A stretch of 64,000 bases of DNA from Paenibacillus sp. AN1007 (lineage in GTDB: Bacteria > Bacillota > Bacilli > Paenibacillales > Paenibacillaceae), in the NCBI RefSeq assembly GCF_040702995.1, contig NZ_CP159992.1:6415001-6479000 (forward strand), written 5' to 3'. A model generated the notes under the pieces. The model did no database searches. It saw only the letters and a list, made by a program, of their open reading frames with translations, and was not told where the DNA came from. The translations under genes were made by a program, and so were the position numbers. This document shows positions 18,675 through 27,389 of this stretch, piece by piece. How positions within the stretch are numbered: position 1 is the first letter of the stretch; each line of letters begins with the position of its first letter.

Positions 18675-18728
18675 TTAAAAACGGGAATATGTCAACGCGG
18701 CGAGTTGACTATTAAGGAGACTATATCA

Positions 18729-20735
18729 ATGGACAAGTTATTATACGGCGCAGCCTATTACGATGAATATATACCATACGAGAGACTGGACAAAGACATT
18801 CAGATGATGAAAGATGCAGGCATCAATGTCGTGCGCATCGCTGAATCAACGTGGAGCACACATGAACCGCAAAACGGCGTGTTTGATTTCACTTCCGTCG
18901 ATCGGGTGCTGGATGCGATGCATGCGGCGGGCATTCATGTCATTGTAGGCACACCCACGTATGCTGTTCCAACGTGGATGGTGAAGGAGCACCCGGATGT
19001 TCTGGCGACAACAGCACAAGGTCCTGGGAAATATGGTGCAAGACAGATTATGGATATCACCCATCCGACGTACCTGTTCTATGCAGAACGCATCATCCGC
19101 AAGCTGATCTCACGCGTGAGTCGACATCCGGCTGTCATCGGATATCAAACAGACAATGAAACGAAGCACTACAACACAGCTGGAGACAACGTGCAGTTAC
19201 AGTTTGTTAAGTATATGCGCAGCAAGTTCAGCTCTCTGGACGAGTTGAACAAGGAATTTGGACTGGACTACTGGAGCAATCGCATCAACAGTTGGGAAGA
19301 CTTCCCTTCCGTTGTGGGCACCATTAACGGCAGCCTGGGAGCTGAGTTTGCCAAGTTCCAGCGGCAGCTGGTCACGGATTTCTTGGCGTGGCAGGTCGGG
19401 ATTGTGAATGAATACAAACAGGAAGGTCAGTTTGTTACCCAGAACTTTGACTTTGAATGGCGCGGATATTCCTACGGCATTCAGGGGGATGTAGATCACT
19501 TTGCAGCATCCCGACCTTTTGACATCACCAGTGTGGATATTTATCATCCTTCCCAAGACGAGTTAACCGGAATTGAAATCTCGTTCGGGGGAGATGTGGC
19601 GCGTTCCACCAAACAATCCAATTATCTTGTTCTGGAGACCGAAGCGCAGGCATTCTGGCATTGGGTACCTTATCCGGGCCAACTGCGATTACAGGCATTC
19701 AGCCATTTGGCTTCAGGTGCGAACATGGTGGCGTATTGGCATTGGCACTCGCTGCACAATTCGTTTGAGACCTATTGGAAGGGTCTGCTGAGTCATGATT
19801 TTGAACCGAATCCGGTGTATAACGAAGCAAAGACGATTGGCAGCGATTTTGCCCGCCTGAGTCCTAAGCTGGTGAATCTGAAGAAAACAAATCGGGTCGC
19901 CGTACTGTTTAGCAACGAGGCGTTAACCTCCATCAAGTGGTTCGGCTTTAACTTTACCAGTGACAAGAACTACAACGACGTTGTGCGCTGGATGTATGAT
20001 GAACTGTACAAAATGAACATGGGCTGCGATCTAATCGATCCTTCCGTGGAGAGTTATGCAGGTTATGATGTGCTGGTGGTGCCAGCTCTTTATGCAGCAT
20101 CCGATGCGCTGCTGGAAAAATTAAATCAATTTGTACAGGATGGCGGACATATCGTGTATTCGTTCAAAAGCGGCTTCGCCAATGAACACATCAAAGTTCG
20201 CTCTACGCGTCAGCCGGGACTGATCAGTGAAGCATGCGGTATCAGCTATAACCTGTTTGTTGAGCCGAAGCATGTCGCGCTGCGCGATGATCCATTTGGC
20301 GTAGGTGAGGAGCATAATCAAGTACACACCTGGATGGAGCTGATTACACCGACGACTGCGGAGGTACTCGCATGGTATGATCATCCACACTGGGGAGAAT
20401 ATGCGGCAATCACGCAAAATAACTACGGTAAAGGCAGAGCAACATATGTTGGCTGTTATACGAGCGCTGCCGTCATTCGCAAGGTGCTGGAACGTGTAAT
20501 GAAAGATGCGGGTGTATGGGGGGCGGATCAGGAGCTTGCTTTTCCACTCATTGTGAAGACGGGTATTAATGAACAGGGCCAGACGATTCGCTATTATTTC
20601 AACTATTCCGACGAACCGGTTTCCTTTCATAATCCGCATGGGGATGGGACAGAGCTGCTATCAGGAGATTCGATTGCTGCTGGGCAGGAGTTGGTGCTGG
20701 GGCGCTGGGGTATCGGCATTATCGAACAAAATTAG
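18729..20735 (+). CDS. GH42 beta-galactosidase
   Basis: 668 residues, no signal peptide, so intracellular. It would cleave terminal beta-galactosides brought in by the ABC transporter downstream. Family GH42 is shown by LLYGAAYYDEY at the start, the acid/base region YQTDNETKHYN (Glu144) and the nucleophile region VLETEAQAFWHW (Glu303), followed by a trimerisation domain (about 390-590) and a small C-terminal beta domain. ATG at 18729 follows AAGGAG; the frame extends to 18705 without a site. It heads a locus with a YesM/YesN pair and an ABC importer, pointing to galacto-oligosaccharides or arabinogalactan fragments. Confidence 0.9.
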   Translation: MDKLLYGAAYYDEYIPYERLDKDIQMMKDAGINVVRIAESTWSTHEPQNGVFDFTSVDRVLDAMHAAGIHVIVGTPTYAVPTWMVKEHPDVLATTAQGPGKYGARQIMDITHPTYLFYAERIIRKLISRVSRHPAVIGYQTDNETKHYNTAGDNVQLQFVKYMRSKFSSLDELNKEFGLDYWSNRINSWEDFPSVVGTINGSLGAEFAKFQRQLVTDFLAWQVGIVNEYKQEGQFVTQNFDFEWRGYSYGIQGDVDHFAASRPFDITSVDIYHPSQDELTGIEISFGGDVARSTKQSNYLVLETEAQAFWHWVPYPGQLRLQAFSHLASGANMVAYWHWHSLHNSFETYWKGLLSHDFEPNPVYNEAKTIGSDFARLSPKLVNLKKTNRVAVLFSNEALTSIKWFGFNFTSDKNYNDVVRWMYDELYKMNMGCDLIDPSVESYAGYDVLVVPALYAASDALLEKLNQFVQDGGHIVYSFKSGFANEHIKVRSTRQPGLISEACGISYNLFVEPKHVALRDDPFGVGEEHNQVHTWMELITPTTAEVLAWYDHPHWGEYAAITQNNYGKGRATYVGCYTSAAVIRKVLERVMKDAGVWGADQELAFPLIVKTGINEQGQTIRYYFNYSDEPVSFHNPHGDGTELLSGDSIAAGQELVLGRWGIGIIEQN

Positions 20736-20847
20736 GGAATAATAGTATAACCGCTGCTCTCCAGGTTATTCTGTCATCGAAGTGGCCTGTGTAAAATCTT
20801 AGTTCAACATTTACTTCATATTTTCCGAAAAAAATAACAAGACCATG

Positions 20848-20886
20848 GCGCCCTCGGCTTTGATGCCGGGGCGTTTGTCTTATTTT
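20848..20886 (+). terminator. Terminator between the GH42 and kinase genes
   Basis: CGCCCTCGGC (20849-20858) pairs with GCCGGGGCG (20865-20873) with one bulge, followed by TTTGTCTTATTTT. It may limit read-through from the GH42 gene into the two-component genes. Confidence 0.65.
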
Positions 20887-20906
20887 AAGCTCAGGAGTGA
20901 TGCGCT

Positions 20907-22703
20907 GTGTTTAACGAATTCTACCGTCGGCTGATCGATCCTTTCAAGCGCAGCATTCGTAATAAATTGATACTGACGATGACCTTGGTTGCTGTACTGC
21001 CAGTCATTGTGATAACTGCGGTAGCTGCGGAGAATACGCGCTCCTCTATGGAAGCCGAGATTGTGGATACGAACCGGGTCAATATGAATTGGGCCTCTGT
21101 CTATTTGGCAGAACAGTTTACCCGCATGAATAATATCATTTATTCCATTCAGATCAGTGATGAGCTTCATCAGTATATGGCGTTAACTCGGGAGGCACCA
21201 GCCTCCAGCCGTTTCGATGAACAGAAAGCCGTCTTTAATATGCTGAACAGTGTGTACTATTCTGCTGGAAATTATGTATTCGGTGTCGAACTGTACTTGA
21301 AGGAGCAGGACACGTTGTTCACGTTTAACTCGATGGAATCTCGCATTAAGACGGTTCAGGATGTTCCGGAAGGATACGATAAGCTTTTTACTGAGCGTAA
21401 AGATTTTACAATTATCAATGATCCGATAGATCCGGCGAAGTTTCATATGACCCGAAGTATGAACCGCTTTGAGGATCAGGCTCAGATCGGGGCGATCAGT
21501 CTGGAGATCAAATGGGCTGAGTTTAATCAGACGCTTGAACTGCTCGACAGCAGGGGAGATTATACCGCCTATATCGGGGATAGTTTAGGTCATCCGGTAT
21601 ATCAGCCGAACTCCTCCATCCAGCCATCGGATGAAGCGTTGAAGCGGCTGAGTGAAACGAAGAATAACGCAGGTTTTATTCGTACAGCCCAGGAATACAT
21701 TTTCTATCACGATATTGAGTCGACAGGACTGCGGGTGATCAAAATCGTACCGGATCATGTCATTAACGAGAGTGCACTGGAAACGATGAAGTATGGACTT
21801 GCCGTGGGTGGAGCAGCAGCATTGGTATCGGTTGCTCTGGCAGCACTGGTGGCTTGGCGAACCTCTAAACCTATTGTCAAACTGGCGAATTCCATGAAGG
21901 GCATCCAGCTGATCAAGGATCGTAAAGTAGAGCGCAGCGGACGAGTAGATGAGATTGGTCTGCTGGAGAAAAATCTGCACGGTATGGCGAGTCGAATCCG
22001 CGAACATATCCGGGACAACTATTTGATGAATCTGGAGAAGCAGACAGCAGAGCTTAAAGCGCTGCAATCTCAAATTCATCCCCACTTTTTGCAAAATACA
22101 TTACAAATGATTGGTGGTATGGTCTATTCGCAAAAGCCGGCAGACAGCTACAAGGTAATCCGGGCTCTAAGTGAGATGTTCCGGTATATTGTGCGGGCAC
22201 CCGACGGCCTTGTTCCCCTGCAATCCGAACTGGATCAATTGGAGCATTATATGCTGATTCAGAAGCAGCGCTTTGCCAGCCGGCTTGAATATAAGCTGGA
22301 GATTACAGGAGAACTCAGAGAATGTTATATTCCGAAATTATCGTTACAGCCGATTGTGGAGAATGCATTCCTGCATGGGCTGGAGAAAAAGCCTGGAGAA
22401 TGGAGACTGGGCATCGAAGTGGTCTCTGATCCGCAGCAGGGTTTGGTGACTATTCAGATTTGTGATAACGGCATGGGTATGGAGCCGGAGAAGCTGGCAG
22501 AGATGCAGTCCAGACTGGAGCGCATCACGCGGCAGACCGACCGCGTATGGAGCTCAGGCACAAGTATCGGACTGCTGAATGCAGCTTCACGGATTGTGAT
22601 GCATTATGGACCGGATTACGGTATGCATATGGAGAGCGAATATGGACAGGGAACCAGGGTGATCGTACGTATTCCCTGCACGACAGGAGGCGAATCCTTG
22701 TGA
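20907..22703 (+). CDS. YesM-type sensor histidine kinase
   Basis: 598 residues. Membrane segments at about 22-44 and 290-314 flank a large extracellular sensor region. A HAMP segment follows, then the HisKA_7TM/YesM-type phosphoacceptor region QIHPHFLQNTLQMIGG (His393) and an ATPase domain with VENAFLHGLEKKPG and DNGMGM. Such kinases sense sugars at the membrane and phosphorylate a YesN-type regulator, here encoded next with a 4-base overlap. It starts with GTG at 20907, six bases after AGGAGTGA. Confidence 0.9.
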   Translation: MFNEFYRRLIDPFKRSIRNKLILTMTLVAVLPVIVITAVAAENTRSSMEAEIVDTNRVNMNWASVYLAEQFTRMNNIIYSIQISDELHQYMALTREAPASSRFDEQKAVFNMLNSVYYSAGNYVFGVELYLKEQDTLFTFNSMESRIKTVQDVPEGYDKLFTERKDFTIINDPIDPAKFHMTRSMNRFEDQAQIGAISLEIKWAEFNQTLELLDSRGDYTAYIGDSLGHPVYQPNSSIQPSDEALKRLSETKNNAGFIRTAQEYIFYHDIESTGLRVIKIVPDHVINESALETMKYGLAVGGAAALVSVALAALVAWRTSKPIVKLANSMKGIQLIKDRKVERSGRVDEIGLLEKNLHGMASRIREHIRDNYLMNLEKQTAELKALQSQIHPHFLQNTLQMIGGMVYSQKPADSYKVIRALSEMFRYIVRAPDGLVPLQSELDQLEHYMLIQKQRFASRLEYKLEITGELRECYIPKLSLQPIVENAFLHGLEKKPGEWRLGIEVVSDPQQGLVTIQICDNGMGMEPEKLAEMQSRLERITRQTDRVWSSGTSIGLLNAASRIVMHYGPDYGMHMESEYGQGTRVIVRIPCTTGGESL

Positions 22704-23800
22704 ATAAGGAGTTATATAGAGTGCTGCTGGTGGATGATGAGCCTTGGAACCGGGATATCATCCGCAACCTTGGTGAATGGAATGAGCTCGGCTTGGTTGT
22801 CTGCGGTGAAGCAGAGGATGGAGAACAGGCGGTAGGGATGGTCAAGGCACTGGAACCGCATATTATTATTACGGATATGCGTATGCCAGGATCGGACGGT
22901 GTCGAGCTGATGCAGACGCTGAGCAGTCAGTACCCGGAGATTAAGGTTGTTGTGGTGAGCGGTTATGATGATTTTAATTATGCCAAACACGCGCTGCGGT
23001 ATCGTGCAGCGGATTATCTGCTGAAGCCGGTGAACCCGGAAGAACTAAATGCTGCGCTGGCGAAATGCAGTCGTGAACTGGATAAGGCTGCTGCAGCACC
23101 GGAAGTGTGGGAAGCTTATCCGCCTTCATTCGCGGGAGAATTCTCTCTGTTCCAGCAGCAGGCACGTCTGCGCTTCAACGACCTGAACCTGCCGAGCCTG
23201 CGGGAATGGTTTCAGCAGCTAGAGCGGAAGATGGAACAAAACGAGGTCCGCAGACCCCGCCAGCTTGGACGCGCTGTCTATGAGATGCAGAATATGCTGG
23301 ATGAGCTGTGTATGTCTAATGGGCTGTCCGATCGCCCGGAAGACAGGGGGCTGCCGCCTGCATCGGCGCTGGGTTCGATCCGGGCGGCTGTAGGATGGAT
23401 CTCCGCTTCTTATTATCAGGCGCTGGAACAATTAATTGCACAGCGCAAGTATAAGAATAAGCTGAACCTTGAAGATGTGAAGCAGTATATGGAGCAGCAC
23501 TGCATGGAGATGATTACACTGGAGCAGCTTGCCCAGATCTTTTTTGTCAGTAAGGAATATTTAAGTAAAGCCTTCAAGAAAGAATATGACGTGAACGTGA
23601 CCGATTATGCGGTGCAGCTTCGAATGACCAAAGCAAAAGAATGGGTGATGGATGATCAGATTCCATTCAAACATATCGCCGAAATGACAGGATATGAAGA
23701 TGTGTCCTACTTCTATCGGGTATTTAAAAAGCATTTTGGCGTGTCGCCCGGAGAGATGCGCAAGGGCCAACATAAGTTGTCTAACCCATTCCCCGAATGA
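22700..23800 (+). CDS. YesN-type response regulator with AraC DNA-binding domain
   Basis: 366 residues. A receiver domain (about 5-125) with VDDE near the start, the phosphoacceptor in ITDMRMPG (Asp59) and lysine in YLLKPV; then a linker and a C-terminal AraC double helix-turn-helix (FFVSKEYLSKAFKKEY and YEDVSYFYRVFKKHFGVSPG). GTG at 22700 overlaps the kinase stop as GTGA and has AGGAGG upstream; a longer in-frame opening to 22547 lies inside the kinase gene and is not used. It likely activates the ABC transporter genes that follow. Confidence 0.9.
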   Translation: MNKELYRVLLVDDEPWNRDIIRNLGEWNELGLVVCGEAEDGEQAVGMVKALEPHIIITDMRMPGSDGVELMQTLSSQYPEIKVVVVSGYDDFNYAKHALRYRAADYLLKPVNPEELNAALAKCSRELDKAAAAPEVWEAYPPSFAGEFSLFQQQARLRFNDLNLPSLREWFQQLERKMEQNEVRRPRQLGRAVYEMQNMLDELCMSNGLSDRPEDRGLPPASALGSIRAAVGWISASYYQALEQLIAQRKYKNKLNLEDVKQYMEQHCMEMITLEQLAQIFFVSKEYLSKAFKKEYDVNVTDYAVQLRMTKAKEWVMDDQIPFKHIAEMTGYEDVSYFYRVFKKHFGVSPGEMRKGQHKLSNPFPE

Positions 23801-23815
23801 TTCATTCGGGGAATG
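23787..23815 (+). terminator. Hairpin at the 3' end of the response regulator gene
   Basis: CATTCCCCGAATG (23787-23799) and CATTCGGGGAATG (23803-23815) form a perfect 13-base stem with a 3-base loop. The left arm encodes the last residues of the regulator. There is no U-run, so it may act as an mRNA stabiliser or weak terminator. Confidence 0.5.
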
Positions 23816-23868
23816 CTGCTTGGATTAAGGTTTAAAATAATCCAATGGAAGAGTCTAATTTTGTCCAA

Positions 23869-23897
23869 TGAAGCGCTTACATTTTGCGATATATAAT
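23869..23897 (+). promoter_or_regulatory. Probable promoter of the ABC transporter genes with a cre-like element
   Basis: TATAAT at 23892-23897 lies about 45 bases before the binding-protein start. TGAAGCGCTTACA (23869-23881) overlaps the -35 region and resembles a one-base-short cre site. Carbon catabolite control is possible. Confidence 0.45.
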
Positions 23898-23941
23898 AAG
23901 CCTATGAAAGACAAACCAGTCACGCCGGGAGGTCATAAGAG

Positions 23942-25222
23942 ATGAAAGTATGGAAAAGCGTTGTAAGTGCGGCACTGGTCAGCGTTCTGCTCGCAGGCTG
24001 CGGCTCGAATGCAGGCACGGATAATGAACAGAACGAAGTCAAAGCTGGCAGCACCGTAAACCTCAAAGTATTCATTGCTCAACCAAGGCTGAAAGAACAT
24101 TACGATAAATATATAGAACAGTTCAAAGCCAAGGAAAAAGCAGATAAAAACATCGAAGTGAATGTGCAGCTGGAGATGCCGCCAGCAGATAATGCACCTC
24201 AGATTTTGAAAACAAGACTAGCCTCCAATGACGCACCGGACGTATTCGCGCTGCACGCGGTCAATGAGATTCCACCTTTCAGCAAAGCCGGATATCTCGA
24301 AGACTTGTCCAATCAACCTTTTGTAGATAAACTGCTTGATTCGGTCAAACCTTCGGTAACGGATGCAGGCGGCAAAGTCGTTGCGGTTCCGCTGGAAACC
24401 TTGTCATGGGGTTATCTGTACAACAAAGATATCTTCAAGGAACAAGGGCTTGAGGTTCCAACAACGTTGACAGAAATGAAAGCGGTTGTAGAAAAGCTGA
24501 AAGCAGCTGGCATCACACCGTTTGAGCTTTCTTACAAAGAAGCCTGGGTTCCGCAATTGTTCCTGCCGCTGACAGTAGGGGCACTGACACAGACGGAACA
24601 TAAAGATTTCGTGGAAAAAATGAACAAGGACGAAGCTTCCTTCTCGGATATGAAAGCCCTGTTTGATGTGTTCGATCTCGTCAATGCCAACGGAACGGAT
24701 AAAGCGCTTGAAGTCGGAGCGGATGACGGCGCAGCGGCTTATGCCACAGGCAAAGCGGCGATGTGGATTCAAGGACCTTGGTACGCAGAGACGATCCTGA
24801 AGTCCAATCCAGACATTAATTTCGGTGTAGCTCCAATGCCGCTGAACGATAATCCGGATGATACCAAAATCAACCTGAGTACATCCACGTCACTGGCTGT
24901 ATCTTCGTCAAGTAAAAATAAAGAAGTGGCGCTCGACTTTGTAAACTACATTCTCGATGACAAAGACTCAAGTGCATTCTATGAAGCACTCAAATTCAAT
25001 CCGGTTGCCAAAGTGCATACGTTCAAGAGCTTCCCGTGGGTAGACGACGCCCTGAAATATGTAAACGAAGGCAAAGCTTATCAAGATCCAACAATTCCTC
25101 AAGCCGTGAAGGATGAGTCTGGTAAAGCACTGCAGGGGTACTACTCCGGACAGTTAAATCAACAGCAGGTGATTGATGCGCTCGACAAGGCGTGGAAGTC
25201 CTACAATAAGGTCAACAAATAA
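23942..25222 (+). CDS. Sugar ABC transporter substrate-binding lipoprotein
   Basis: 426 residues. The signal peptide ends in the lipobox LLAGC with the lipidated cysteine at position 20. The mature part is a family 1 extracellular solute-binding protein (DVFALHAVNEIPPFSKAGYLEDLS; later MWIQGPWYAE). It would capture an oligosaccharide outside the membrane for the two permeases downstream. No ATPase gene is present in the locus, so a shared MsmX-type ATPase elsewhere is expected. CCGGGAGGT lies eight bases upstream of the ATG. Confidence 0.9.
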   Translation: MKVWKSVVSAALVSVLLAGCGSNAGTDNEQNEVKAGSTVNLKVFIAQPRLKEHYDKYIEQFKAKEKADKNIEVNVQLEMPPADNAPQILKTRLASNDAPDVFALHAVNEIPPFSKAGYLEDLSNQPFVDKLLDSVKPSVTDAGGKVVAVPLETLSWGYLYNKDIFKEQGLEVPTTLTEMKAVVEKLKAAGITPFELSYKEAWVPQLFLPLTVGALTQTEHKDFVEKMNKDEASFSDMKALFDVFDLVNANGTDKALEVGADDGAAAYATGKAAMWIQGPWYAETILKSNPDINFGVAPMPLNDNPDDTKINLSTSTSLAVSSSSKNKEVALDFVNYILDDKDSSAFYEALKFNPVAKVHTFKSFPWVDDALKYVNEGKAYQDPTIPQAVKDESGKALQGYYSGQLNQQQVIDALDKAWKSYNKVNK

Positions 25223-25277
25223 GAGCCGGATGCTTAACAATTAAACGCCTGAACGATCAACAAGGTTGAGCTGTAAG

Positions 25278-25360
25278 AAAGCAGTACCCGCGTTTGTTGA
25301 CAAAATCTCGTGCATGTCCGTATTGATCTCGGGGTTTTGTCAACAGATGAGCGGTACTTT
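25278..25360 (+). promoter_or_regulatory. Large intercistronic hairpin between binding protein and permease genes
   Basis: The arm with CAGTACCCGC..TTTGTTGACAAAA (about 25282-25305) faces GTTTTGTCAACAGATGAGCGGTACT (split across 25334-25358) as an imperfect inverted repeat, followed by TTATTTCTTC. Such structures after binding-protein genes often protect the upstream mRNA or partly terminate, giving more binding protein than permease. Confidence 0.6.
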
Positions 25361-25455
25361 ATTTCTTCACAGTCTCGAAGCAGATGAAACGGCTGGCTGA
25401 ACGATCTTCGTTCCCCCGTTAACCTTCATCCGCTGTGCAAAAAGGGGGAGAAGTT

Positions 25456-26340
25456 ATGGCTACGAATGTGTTCAAAAAGTATCTTTCACTGCTCGCGTTC
25501 ACAGCGCCAGCCTTTGTAATCTATGCGATTTTCCTGCTGTACCCGACGTTTAGCGGGATGTTCTACAGCTTGACGGACTGGAACGGTTTAAACCGGGACT
25601 ACAGCTTTATCGGGCTGGGGAACTTTGTGGAATTGTTTAAGGAAGATCCGGACTTCCTCAACTCGCTGTGGTTTACGATGAAATATGTTATTTTTATGCT
25701 GATTTTGCAAAATGTCATTGCATTGCTGCTCGCCGTGTTCATTGAGTCACGTACACGCAGCAAAGGGTTGTTCCGCACGTTATTCTTCATGCCCAACATG
25801 ATCAGTACAATCATCAGTGCATTCATGTGGACGTTCATCTTTTCCCAGGTGCTGCCGCAGCTGGCTGAGAAACTGGCTGTTTCTTTTCTCGACCAACAAT
25901 GGCTCGGTGATCCGAAGTTCTCCTTCTACTCGATTCTAATCGTATCGCTTTGGAACGGTGTGGGCTATATGATGATCATCTACCTGGCTGCATTGCAGGG
26001 TGTACCGAAAAGCCTTAAGGAAGCCGCGGTCATTGACGGCGCAAATGCGTTTCAAGTGTTACGTAACGTAGTACTGCCGATGATTACACACGCCATTACA
26101 ATCTGTTTCTTCCTGACACTGAATGGGGCATTCAAAGTGTTCGAGGTTGTCTATGGATTGACAGGCGGCGGCCCGGGTCGGGCTACACAGGTGATCACGA
26201 TGAATATTTATGAAGAAGCGTTCTCCAACAACTTCAGATACGGTTATGCCAGTGCCAAATCGGTTGTGCTGTTCATCATCGTACTGATCTTTACACTCAT
26301 CCAGATCACCGTTATGAAGAGAAAAGAGGTGGAAGCATGA
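25456..26340 (+). CDS. Sugar ABC transporter permease, MalF/UgpA-like
   Basis: 294 residues with six predicted membrane helices, starting FKKYLSLLAFTAPAFVIYAI. The EAA loop that docks the ATPase reads EAAVIDGANAFQVLRNVVLP near residue 195. ATG at 25456 follows AGGGGGAGAAG; the longer opening to 25435 has no site. The stop overlaps the start of the next permease as ATGA. With its partner it forms the membrane channel for the oligosaccharide bound by the lipoprotein upstream. Confidence 0.9.
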   Translation: MATNVFKKYLSLLAFTAPAFVIYAIFLLYPTFSGMFYSLTDWNGLNRDYSFIGLGNFVELFKEDPDFLNSLWFTMKYVIFMLILQNVIALLLAVFIESRTRSKGLFRTLFFMPNMISTIISAFMWTFIFSQVLPQLAEKLAVSFLDQQWLGDPKFSFYSILIVSLWNGVGYMMIIYLAALQGVPKSLKEAAVIDGANAFQVLRNVVLPMITHAITICFFLTLNGAFKVFEVVYGLTGGGPGRATQVITMNIYEEAFSNNFRYGYASAKSVVLFIIVLIFTLIQITVMKRKEVEA

Positions 26341-27164
26341 GAATGCAGCGACTGAATAACTACCTGATTCGGCTGTTATTGATTCTCGGCTCACTGCTAG
26401 CCATGCTGCCGATCTACATGGCTGTAGTGAACTCTTTTAAAACACAGGGTGAGATGTTCCAATCGTTTATCGCTCTGCCGAACACATTACATTGGGAGAA
26501 CTACACGGATGCGTTTAACAAAATCAATCTGCTCGGCAGCTCGCTGAACTCCGCGATTGTGTCGATTCTGGGTATCGGGGGAATTGTGTTCTGTGCTTCG
26601 CTTGCAGGTTACAAGCTGTCGCGGACTTCCGGCAGGCTTAGCAATCTGATCTTCTTCATGTTTGTCGCTTCTATGCTGGTGCCGTTCCATTCCATCATGA
26701 TTCCATTGACGCGTGTAGCAAAGGGTATGGGAGTGCAGGGAAGTACTTATGGATTGGCTCTAATCTATATCGGACTTGGTGTGAATATGGCGATCTTCCT
26801 CTATCACGGGTTTGTGAAGTCCATTCCGCGTGAACTGGAAGAATCGGCTCAGATCGATGGATGTAACGAGTTCCAGACGTTTTTTCAGATTATTTTCCCG
26901 CTGCTGCTGCCAATTACGGTGACAATTGCAATTCTGGACTTCCTATGGATCTGGAACGACTTCCTGCTTCCGCTGCTCATGCTGACGGATGTGAACAGAT
27001 ATACGCTGATTCTGTCCACGAACATGCTGTTTGGCGAGTACAACAAGGAGTGGCCTTTAATTCTGTCCTCTCTTGTCCTGACTGCGATTCCAGTCATTCT
27101 GATCTATGCGTTCTTCCAGAAGTTTATTATGGAGGGTATTGCAGAGGGTGCGGTGAAAGGATAA
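26337..27164 (+). CDS. Sugar ABC transporter permease, MalG-like
   Basis: 275 residues with six predicted membrane helices. The EAA loop reads ESAQIDGCNEFQTFFQIIFP. The start overlaps the previous stop by four bases (ATGA), indicating translational coupling, and AGAGGTGGAAGC lies upstream. It ends the beta-galactoside locus. Confidence 0.9.
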   Translation: MRMQRLNNYLIRLLLILGSLLAMLPIYMAVVNSFKTQGEMFQSFIALPNTLHWENYTDAFNKINLLGSSLNSAIVSILGIGGIVFCASLAGYKLSRTSGRLSNLIFFMFVASMLVPFHSIMIPLTRVAKGMGVQGSTYGLALIYIGLGVNMAIFLYHGFVKSIPRELEESAQIDGCNEFQTFFQIIFPLLLPITVTIAILDFLWIWNDFLLPLLMLTDVNRYTLILSTNMLFGEYNKEWPLILSSLVLTAIPVILIYAFFQKFIMEGIAEGAVKG

Positions 27165-27231
27165 CGGGCAGGGAGGCATGTTCCTGTAATCCAACTCCTC
27201 ACAGTTAAGTTTATAAAAACTCATGCTTACT

Positions 27232-27280
27232 GCCTTGAACTGCGGATGTACTCCGTTAGTTCAAGGCTATTCTCATTTAT
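27232..27280 (+). terminator. Terminator of the ABC transporter locus
   Basis: GCCTTGAACT (27232-27241) pairs with AGTTCAAGGC (27258-27267), with GCGG/CCGT pairing inside, followed by the T-rich TATTCTCATTT. Confidence 0.65.
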
Positions 27281-27389
27281 GGAAAGACAGGGAAACCCAG
27301 ATGAGCACCAAAAATAAGCGCAAGGTGTGTATAAGAAGAGCAGCGGGAGGACATATATACTGCCATTTTGCAATGCATAGGGCTGCCTC

